Source: Paenibacillaceae bacterium UBA6304 (GTDB taxonomy: Bacteria; Bacillota; Bacilli; Paenibacillales; Paenibacillaceae). From it: 6,151 bases of DNA. A model generated the notes under the pieces. The model was given only the letters and a program-made list of their open reading frames with translations, did not search any database and was not told the DNA's origin. Below are positions 1 to 4,811 of the stretch, piece by piece; positions within the stretch are counted from its first letter, which is position 1; every line of letters begins with the position of its first letter. A program made the position numbers and the translations under genes. The stretch spans positions 1 through 6,151 of the forward strand of contig DJTQ01000129.1 in assembly GCA_002439285.1 (NCBI GenBank). Direction: 5' to 3'.

Positions 1-245
1 CCATTGCGGCAAGCGATGTTGCGGTGGAGATCAATTCTTCCGACGATCATTGGGTGCCGGATGCCGCCTTTTTGGAGCGGGCTTTGTACTATGACGTCAA
101 GGTCACTTTTGGATCGGACGCTCACGCTTCTAATGAAGTGGGGAGGCATTTCGATGAAGTTCGCAGGCTCCTACGTGAAATCGGGTATAAAGAGTGGGCC
201 ACCTTCAGGCAGCGGCGAAGAACGATGGTGAGTCTCGAAGAGTAG
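1..245 (+). CDS. PHP-domain phosphoesterase, histidinol-phosphatase-like (C-terminal end only)
   Basis: This is the last ~80 codons of a gene that begins before the window; the reading frame is open from position 3 to the TAG at 243-245. The visible protein reads VEINSSDDHW near its start, then FGSDAH, then a C-terminal helix FDEVRRLLREIGY. In the PHP family (HisJ/HisK histidinol phosphatases and relatives), the EIN(S/T) strand and the GSDAH strand lie near the end of the TIM-like barrel, and the Asp and His of GSDAH are metal ligands. The family hydrolyses phosphomonoesters using a multi-metal centre in the cytoplasm. Histidinol phosphate is the best-known substrate, but many Firmicute paralogues have no proven substrate, so the exact role is uncertain. 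No neighbouring histidine-biosynthesis gene is visible. The gene ends just before a strong terminator and is therefore the last gene of its transcript. Confidence 0.8.
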   Translation, partial: IAASDVAVEINSSDDHWVPDAAFLERALYYDVKVTFGSDAHASNEVGRHFDEVRRLLREIGYKEWATFRQRRRTMVSLEE

Positions 246-246
246 G

Positions 247-264
247 TATCCTCTGAGGAGGATA
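247..264. other. Small hairpin immediately after the PHP stop codon
   Basis: TATCCTC (247-253) pairs perfectly with GAGGATA (258-264) around a 4-nt loop TGAG, two bases after the TAG stop. No T-run follows on either strand, so it is not a terminator by itself. It could protect the mRNA 3' end or be chance; the larger hairpin 12 nt downstream is the likely terminator. Confidence 0.4.
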
Positions 265-275
265 ATAGTAGATAG

Positions 276-324
276 AACCGCAGAACGCCAGCCATTTCCG
301 TCTGGGTTCTGCGGTTGTTTATTT
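276..324 (+). terminator. Factor-independent terminator after the PHP gene
   Basis: An 11-bp perfect stem, AACCGCAGAAC (276-286) with GTTCTGCGGTT (306-316), is extended inward by CCAG/CTGG (288-291 with 302-305) across a single bulged G at 287, with a 10-nt loop. A T-rich tail GTTTATTT follows at 317-324. It sits 30 nt after the PHP stop. On the minus strand the hairpin is followed by CTATCTACTATTATCC, which is only moderately T-rich. It may also end the leftward dehydrogenase-mgtC transcript, whose stop is at 364, but less efficiently. Confidence 0.8.
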
Positions 325-363
325 GTCGTCTAAGCTTAGCTCTGGAACAGGCTCGCCTTACGT

Positions 364-873
364 CTACTCTGAAATTTCCAACAAATCCGGGCTGGATGTG
401 GTCGTAGTCTGATTCTTGCGTTTCTCGATCCGTTCACCCATCAGGACAAATAGACTGGTTACCATAAATGAAAAAAGAACAAAGGTATAGAAACCTGCTC
501 CAATCGCAATTCCTATTCCGCCTGCATAAAAAATCATCGCGGCAGACGTTAAGCCAATAACCCTGGTTCTATCTTTCAGAATAACTCCTGCACCAATAAA
601 GCCAAGTCCGGTAACAATCTGAGCCGCTAACCGCATGGGGTCCATCATCGTATGCTCTTTGACACCTGCATAAGAAAATACGCTTTGAATTGAGACGATC
701 GTGATGAGTGTAGATGCCGTAGTGACATACATATAAGTTTTGACTCCTGCCGGTTTATGCTTATGCGTGCGGTTTAGTCCTATGAGAAAACCTAGCAATG
801 CACTTATAAATATACGAAGCAGCCATTCAAAATCCTGGAATATGGAACTCAGCCAGTGATCTATCATATTCAT
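364..873 (-). CDS. MgtC/SapB family inner-membrane protein
   Basis: A 169-residue, strongly hydrophobic protein with about five predicted membrane segments (roughly residues 17-33, 44-64, 80-99, 107-126 and 127-146). It carries the MgtC/SapB signatures: KPAGVKTY after the first segment (40-47), DPMRLAAQIVTGLGFIGAG (78-96) and GLTSAAM...GIGIAIGAGFY (107-129). The TIVSIQS stretch (58-64) matches the Bacillus-type branch as I remember it. Salmonella MgtC supports growth in low Mg2+ and inside macrophages and modulates the F1Fo ATP synthase; in most Gram-positives the role is unknown, and Mg2+ transport itself is not established. The protein has only a short polar tail (149-169), lacking the extra C-terminal ACT-like domain of longer MgtC proteins. 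The GLNR motif (32-35) has Asn where many relatives have Glu or Asp. The ATG overlaps the upstream gene's TGA (ATGA at 870-873) and has no good Shine-Dalgarno of its own, so translation is probably coupled. An alternative ATG lies two codons later. Confidence 0.88.
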   Translation of the reverse strand: MNMIDHWLSSIFQDFEWLLRIFISALLGFLIGLNRTHKHKPAGVKTYMYVTTASTLITIVSIQSVFSYAGVKEHTMMDPMRLAAQIVTGLGFIGAGVILKDRTRVIGLTSAAMIFYAGGIGIAIGAGFYTFVLFSFMVTSLFVLMGERIEKRKNQTTTTSSPDLLEISE

Positions 874-1892
874 TCTGTTATTTGAATTTGAATCTTTAGT
901 TGGTCATGGCCAACTCCCTTTGTTAGCAACTCAGGTATCTCTTCCAGAGCATATACACCTGAAATTAAATGCTCTAACTGGACTCGATTCTCTTTCACCC
1001 AGTTTAGCGCCGGATAGAAGGTATGGTTAATGGCCATGGAGCCGATTAAGGTCCAGTCCTTTTGATAAAGATCAAATGGGCTTAAGGAAATTCTGCTGTC
1101 TTGTGCGGTTACGCCGAATTGCAGATATTTACCTGTTGGACCAAGGTAGCGTAATGCTTGTTCAATCACGGCGGGAATTCCCGTAGCGTCAATAACGACA
1201 TCAAAACCGCGAGGATAATGCTCAGCGCCCAATTGCCCGTCAATTTCATGGCTCAGTACGGTCTTTGTCGCACCCCATTGTTTGGCAAGCTGAAGTTTTT
1301 CTTCCGATAGATCGACAACGACAAGCTCAGATGCGCCAGCATGAGCGAGCGATTGGATAAGCTGCTGTCCCATAGCGCCTGCGCCAAATAATAGCGTTCG
1401 ATCCCCTACATTTAATTGCAGCCGGTTCATAGCATAAACAACGCATGCCATCGGCTCAATAAACGCACCTACGCCAAAGCTCATGGAATCAGGGATCCGA
1501 AACACATTGCGAACGGGTACAACGACATATTCCGCCATGGCTCCATTTTGAGTAACGCCGGTTGCTTGCCATCGATCGCAATGATTTCCTCGATTAGTCA
1601 AACAGTATGGACATTCCCCGCAAAAGATATTAGGCTCAGCGGTTACCCGTTCTCCCACTGCAAAGCCAACAACTCCTTCGCCAATTTCATGAATGACACC
1701 TGCAAACTCGTGCCCGGGAATAATCGGATAGCTGGATAGGAACTCCCCTTTAAAAATATGAATATCAGTACCGCAAATGCCTGCTCTTTCAACCTTTATA
1801 GTAACTTCACCCTTACCGGGAGCGGGATAGGGAACCTCCTGAATAGCAGCTTGAAAAGGGGCTTCTATAACTAAGGCTTTCATTTGCTTCAA
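870..1892 (-). CDS. Zinc-dependent medium-chain alcohol/polyol dehydrogenase (MDR family)
   Basis: A cytoplasmic NAD(P)-dependent dehydrogenase of the medium-chain, zinc-containing superfamily, 340 residues from the chosen start, which is normal for the family. Catalytic zinc ligands are C40 (in GICGTD), H61-E62 (GHE) and E146 (IEP). The structural zinc site has C91, C94, C97 and C105. The Rossmann glycine motif is GAGAMG (170-175), and D194 at the end of the second strand favours NAD over NADP. The wording GICGTDIHIFKGEF, PGHEFAG and AEPNIFCGECPYC resembles D-arabitol-phosphate dehydrogenase and related polyol/threonine dehydrogenases, so a polyol or polyol phosphate is the best-guess substrate; this is inference. 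Start choice: AGGAGG (minus strand, 1906-1901) lies 8 nt before TTG at 1892, only 2 nt before an ATG at 1898, and 17 nt before the ATG at 1883 where the MKAL family start aligns. TTG fits best by spacing. The gene is divergent from the fructokinase operon and overlaps the mgtC-like gene. Confidence 0.88.
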   Translation of the reverse strand: MKQMKALVIEAPFQAAIQEVPYPAPGKGEVTIKVERAGICGTDIHIFKGEFLSSYPIIPGHEFAGVIHEIGEGVVGFAVGERVTAEPNIFCGECPYCLTNRGNHCDRWQATGVTQNGAMAEYVVVPVRNVFRIPDSMSFGVGAFIEPMACVVYAMNRLQLNVGDRTLLFGAGAMGQQLIQSLAHAGASELVVVDLSEEKLQLAKQWGATKTVLSHEIDGQLGAEHYPRGFDVVIDATGIPAVIEQALRYLGPTGKYLQFGVTAQDSRISLSPFDLYQKDWTLIGSMAINHTFYPALNWVKENRVQLEHLISGVYALEEIPELLTKGVGHDQLKIQIQITE

Positions 1893-1900
1893 TACCATGA

Positions 1901-1907
1901 CCTCCTC
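1901..1907 (-). promoter_or_regulatory. Ribosome binding site that decides the dehydrogenase start
   Basis: On the minus strand the sequence reads GAGGAGG followed by TCATGGTATTG. The nearest ATG is separated from it by only 2 nt, while the in-frame TTG at 1892-1890 is at the ideal 8-nt distance. This supports a TTG start. Confidence 0.65.
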
Positions 1908-2037
1908 ATAAAAATGTTGTAATTTAACTGTACAATAGGCTTGGAGCGTAAAGTAAGCATTTTAGACTAACCTATTTACTGCGGTTGGTTCGTAATAGAA
2001 GAAGAAATGCGGGAAAAAAGTACAGTGCCGCCGTATT

Positions 2038-2055
2038 TTTGAATGGTTTGAATGG
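2038..2055 (+). repeat. Perfect tandem 9-bp repeat, operator candidate
   Basis: TTTGAATGG occurs twice back to back (2038-2046 and 2047-2055), ending one base before the proposed -35 of the fructokinase operon. Direct repeats just upstream of a weak -35 are typical of activator sites (AraC/XylS-type proteins bind such repeats), but the 9-bp period is slightly shorter than a helical turn. Its function as an operator is inferred from position only. Confidence 0.5.
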
Positions 2056-2056
2056 A

Positions 2057-2085
2057 TAGAATCCGTGATAGCAATTGCCTATACT
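2057..2085 (+). promoter_or_regulatory. Probable SigA-type promoter of the polyol operon
   Basis: A -10 hexamer TATACT (2080-2085, five of six consensus bases) lies 17 nt after a poor -35 TAGAAT (2057-2062, three of six). Transcription would begin near 2092, giving a leader of about 30 nt before the ATG at 2124. The weak -35 combined with the adjacent tandem repeat suggests dependence on an activator. Confidence 0.45.
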
Positions 2086-2123
2086 AGGGTTGAAGATGAA
2101 AACAGAACCTAGGAGGAAGAAAT

Positions 2124-2975
2124 ATGAAGCTAGGCGCCATTGAAGGCGGCGGCACGAAGTTTGTATGTGGAATAGGTAATGCTGATGGTCATCTGCTGGA
2201 CTCCATATCGATTCCGACAACGACCCCCGAGCAAACGTTAGGACATGTTATGCAGTATTTTGCTCAATTTGAAGTTCAATCGATTGGCTTCGGCAGTTTC
2301 GGACCCGTTGAGACAGATTCTACTAAATCCAGTTATGGGCAAATCTTAAATACACCCAAGCCTCATTGGAGCGGATTTCCTATGTTATCCTATCTGAAGA
2401 CGCAATTACAAATGCCAATTATCATCAATACAGATGTGAATATGGCGGCTCTGGGCGAGGCTACTTGGGGGGCGGCGGTTGGCCATGATAGCTGTTTATA
2501 TATGACAGTCGGTACCGGCATTGGAGCAGGCGCCATTATGAATGGCGAGATCATCCAAGGCTTCTCCCATTCAGAAATGGGACATTTGCTGATACGTAAG
2601 CATCATGAGGACTCGTTTAAGGGTAATTGTCCCTTTCACATGGACTGCTTGGAAGGATTGGCGGCTGGTCCGGCGATCGAAGCAAGGAGCGGGAGAAAGG
2701 GCGCGTTGCTGGATAGGGAAGATGCGTTGTGGGAAATGGAAGCCTATTATCTGGCACAAGCGCTTATAAATATCGCTTTCGTCTTAACGCCTGAGAAAGT
2801 CATCATGGGCGGCGGCGTTATGAAGCAAAAGCAATTATTCCCTTATATTCGAGAACAGGTGAAGCATTTGATGCAAGATTATTTGGAACTCCCGGAGGAT
2901 TGGATCGTCCCGCCTGAGCTTGGGGATTTCTCCGCTTTGAAGGGTGCTCTGGCGCTAGCAAGAATGAACGTATAA
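2124..2975 (+). CDS. ROK-family fructokinase (YdhR/GmuE type)
   Basis: A 283-residue cytoplasmic sugar kinase that should phosphorylate fructose to fructose 6-phosphate with ATP. The N-terminal phosphate-binding loop is EGGGTK (7-12). GFGSFGP (55-61) and NTDVNMAALGE (102-112) follow, with D104 as the expected catalytic base. The adenosine/phosphate-2 motif is TVGTGIGAG (128-136). The ROK zinc site is H154, C169, H172 and C175 (EMGH, then CPFHMDC), followed by LEGLAAGPAIEAR (176-188). These wordings are characteristic of Bacillus YdhR/GmuE fructokinase rather than glucokinase or NagC-type repressors, and there is no N-terminal helix-turn-helix. The start is secure: AGGAGG (2111-2116) lies 7 nt before the ATG. 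It is the first gene of a three-gene operon, 29 nt before the sorbitol dehydrogenase start. Its product would consume the fructose made by that enzyme. Mannose or other hexoses could be side substrates. Confidence 0.93.
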   Translation: MKLGAIEGGGTKFVCGIGNADGHLLDSISIPTTTPEQTLGHVMQYFAQFEVQSIGFGSFGPVETDSTKSSYGQILNTPKPHWSGFPMLSYLKTQLQMPIIINTDVNMAALGEATWGAAVGHDSCLYMTVGTGIGAGAIMNGEIIQGFSHSEMGHLLIRKHHEDSFKGNCPFHMDCLEGLAAGPAIEARSGRKGALLDREDALWEMEAYYLAQALINIAFVLTPEKVIMGGGVMKQKQLFPYIREQVKHLMQDYLELPEDWIVPPELGDFSALKGALALARMNV

Positions 2976-3004
2976 CCTTTGAAAAGTAAGAGGTGAGCAT
3001 CGAT

Positions 3005-4048
3005 ATGCCGATGATGAAAGCGGCCGTATTAGAAAGCCAAGGAAATTTGAAGGTGAAAGAGGTGCCTATTCCTTCGCTGAATCCGGACGAAGCCTTAGTG
3101 AAAGTAATGTGTGTTGGCATCTGCGGCTCCGATGTCCATTATTACGAGCATGGACAAATTGGCCGTTATGAGGTGAAACAGCCTATTATTCTTGGTCACG
3201 AACTTGCCGGTGTTGTTGCCGAGGTAGGTGAAGCTGTGAAACATATTCGAGTCGGTGATCGTGTAGCTGTAGAGCCGGGAGTAGCCTGCGGACGCTGTGA
3301 ATATTGCAAAAGCGGTCATTACAATCTTTGTCCGGATGTCGTGTTTATGGCCACTCCCCCAGTGAACGGTGCATGGGCAGAATATGCGGCCATTCGTTCG
3401 GATTTTCTGTTTCCGCTACCGAATGAAATGAGCTTTGAAGAAGGTGCTCTTCTGGAGCCCTTATCCGTTGGTTTCCATGCGATGCATCGTGCCGGAGTAC
3501 AGCCGCATGACCGCGTGCTTATTACCGGGCTCGGCCCGATTGGTCAGTTGGCGGTAGCCGCAGCCAGGTTATTCGGTGTAACAGAAGTTTATGGGAGCGA
3601 TGTTATTAAATATCGCAGAGATCTTGCGAATATAATGGGAATTACGGATGTGTGCGATCCAATGACTGAATCTCTTCAAAACAAAGTTAGCGTTTGGTCA
3701 GAAGGCAAGGGGGTCGATGTCCTGATTGAAACCTCGGGAAATGCCGGGGCTATTACCGCTTCGACCGCTCATATCAAGAGAGGTGGTACAATAGTTCTCA
3801 TCGGGCTTCCGGCCGCGGATAACATCGGAATGAACGTGAATGAAATTATTGATGGAGAGCTTGATGTTCTTGGCGTATTCCGATATGCCAATACGTACCC
3901 TATGGCGATACAAGCGTTGCGGTCATCTTCAATACGAATTGAAGATACGATCACCCATAAATTCAAGCTGGACGATATTCAAGAGGCACTGGATATCTCC
4001 ATTCATCACAAAGACAACAGCATGAAAATAATGATTTACCCAAACTAA
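3005..4048 (+). CDS. gutB: Sorbitol dehydrogenase (L-iditol 2-dehydrogenase, GutB-like)
   Basis: A cytoplasmic zinc- and NAD-dependent polyol dehydrogenase of 347 residues, close to B. subtilis GutB in length and sequence; it oxidises sorbitol to fructose (and related polyols such as xylitol). Catalytic zinc ligands are C40 in GICGSDVHYYEHG, H65-E66 in GHE and E151 in LEP. Structural zinc cysteines are C95, C98, C101 and C109 (CGRCEYCKSGHYNLC). AVEPGVACG and FMATPPVNGAWAEY match the sorbitol dehydrogenase branch. The Rossmann motif is GLGPIG (175-180), with D199 as NAD-selecting acid. GVFRYANTYP (290-299) and the MIYPN terminus are also typical of this branch. Start choice: a GTG at 2993 is in frame but lies inside the Shine-Dalgarno AAGAGGTGA (2988-2996). 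The ATG at 3005 is 8 nt after that element and is preferred, although ATGs at 3011 and 3014 are possible. It lies between the fructokinase and the HAD phosphatase, in the classic oxidise-then-phosphorylate order of polyol catabolism. Confidence 0.93.
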   Translation: MPMMKAAVLESQGNLKVKEVPIPSLNPDEALVKVMCVGICGSDVHYYEHGQIGRYEVKQPIILGHELAGVVAEVGEAVKHIRVGDRVAVEPGVACGRCEYCKSGHYNLCPDVVFMATPPVNGAWAEYAAIRSDFLFPLPNEMSFEEGALLEPLSVGFHAMHRAGVQPHDRVLITGLGPIGQLAVAAARLFGVTEVYGSDVIKYRRDLANIMGITDVCDPMTESLQNKVSVWSEGKGVDVLIETSGNAGAITASTAHIKRGGTIVLIGLPAADNIGMNVNEIIDGELDVLGVFRYANTYPMAIQALRSSSIRIEDTITHKFKLDDIQEALDISIHHKDNSMKIMIYPN

Positions 4049-4072
4049 TGGAATAGAGAAGAGGGGAAAACA

Positions 4073-4735
4073 ATGATTAAAGGCGTTATCTTCGATTTTG
4101 ACGGATTGATTATTGATACAGAAAGCGCTTGGTTTGAAGCGATTGGAGAGATATATAACGAGCACGGTTCCTATCTGCCATTAGAGACTTGGGTGAAATG
4201 CATAGGTACAAGTCATGATGCGTTTGATCCGTACCTGCACTTGGCAGAGACAGCAGACAGACCGGTAAATATTGAAGAGATTAAACAGGTCGCTCTAGTA
4301 AAGCATGAATGCATTATGCAGCAGCGTGTGTTGAGGCCCGGTGTAATTGACTATTTAAACACAGCGCAGCAACTAGGTCTGAGAATCGGTGTTGCTTCCA
4401 GTTCGCATCTAGCCTGGGTGCAGCGATTCATGGATAAATTTGAAATCTCGAATTATTTCTCTTGTATCCGAACAGCAGACTATGTGCAGAAGGTCAAGCC
4501 GGATCCCGAGCTCTATCTCCAAGCGCTGGCTGCACTTGAATTGAAGCCGGAGGAAACGATCGCCTTTGAAGATTCTCCGAATGGAGCGTTAGCTGCTCAT
4601 ACAGCAGGATTGAATGTCGTTATTGTACCTAACACCATGACAGAGGGCTTAACGTTCGGTCCGCACATACTGCGCTTGAATTCGATGGCTGAGAGATCCC
4701 TGGAAGAAGTGATCGGGTTAGTAACTTCGAAATAA
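4073..4735 (+). CDS. HAD-superfamily (subfamily IA) sugar-phosphate phosphatase, YhcW-like
   Basis: A 220-residue cytoplasmic phosphatase or phosphomutase-like hydrolase. Motif I is FDFDGLIIDTES, with nucleophile D8 and acid/base D10. Residues 16-85 form the helical cap. Motif II is VASSS (107-111), motif III is K142 in KPDP, and motif IV is FEDSPNG with E166 and D167 binding Mg2+. Length and motifs match B. subtilis YhcW and the 2-deoxyglucose-6-phosphatase/beta-phosphoglucomutase group. I do not see the cap residues expected of a true beta-phosphoglucomutase, so hydrolysis of a sugar or polyol phosphate is more likely. The specific substrate cannot be read from the sequence. ATG at 4073 follows GAGGGG (4061-4066) by 6 nt. 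The gene starts 24 nt after the dehydrogenase stop and closes the operon. A phosphatase beside a fructokinase suggests clean-up of side-product phosphates or control of accumulated hexose phosphate (inference). Confidence 0.88.
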   Translation: MIKGVIFDFDGLIIDTESAWFEAIGEIYNEHGSYLPLETWVKCIGTSHDAFDPYLHLAETADRPVNIEEIKQVALVKHECIMQQRVLRPGVIDYLNTAQQLGLRIGVASSSHLAWVQRFMDKFEISNYFSCIRTADYVQKVKPDPELYLQALAALELKPEETIAFEDSPNGALAAHTAGLNVVIVPNTMTEGLTFGPHILRLNSMAERSLEEVIGLVTSK

Positions 4736-4746
4736 AGCCAGGAAAC

Positions 4747-4791
4747 TAAAAGGATGTGCCTCTTGTTCAATTCATGTGGCACATCCTTTTA
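4747..4791. terminator. Bidirectional terminator between convergent genes
   Basis: A perfect 14-bp stem: 4747-4760 (TAAAAGGATGTGCC) pairs with 4778-4791, with a 17-nt loop. The right arm ends in TTTT (4787-4790) for + transcripts, and the left arm supplies TTTT on the minus strand. It lies 11 nt after the HAD phosphatase stop and about 20 nt beyond the stop of the leftward STAND/TPR gene, so it can end both transcripts. Confidence 0.9.
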
Positions 4792-4811
4792 TAATTATGA
4801 AGCAGCAGTAA

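Larger units (their letters stand above)
1899..2123. other. Divergent intergenic control region
   Basis: These 225 nt separate the leftward dehydrogenase-mgtC unit from the rightward fructokinase operon and must contain both promoters. The rightward promoter and a tandem repeat are listed separately. For the leftward unit I see only weak candidates on the minus strand, for example TAAAAT or TATTGT as -10 without a good -35 at proper spacing, so I do not call one. A short inverted pair AATAGG/CCTATT flanks 1934-1977 and may be chance. No catabolite-responsive element matching TGNAANCG was found by eye, and no small ORF or RNA gene stands out. Confidence 0.6.

Noticed and set aside
330..339. 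Palindrome CTAAGCTTAG downstream of the mgtC-like gene
   Set aside because: Ten bases of perfect symmetry with no loop, no T-run and no promoter nearby; most likely chance.
1416..1739. A 107-codon + strand ORF antisense to the leftward dehydrogenase
   Set aside because: It has no ribosome binding site, its protein is low in recognisable structure, and the opposite strand holds a complete, well-conserved enzyme.
1899..2123. Catabolite-responsive element (CcpA site) in the divergent region
   Set aside because: Each CG dinucleotide in the region was checked against TGNAANCGNTNNCA by eye and none gave an acceptable match.
870..4048. The two MDR dehydrogenases as a recent gene duplication
   Set aside because: They share only the family-wide zinc and Rossmann motifs. 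Their surrounding residues match different MDR branches, and they lie in divergent operons.
4073..4735. HAD protein as beta-phosphoglucomutase
   Set aside because: The core motifs fit, but the cap lacks residues I would expect for the mutase, and there is no maltose or trehalose phosphorylase nearby. Phosphatase is the safer call.
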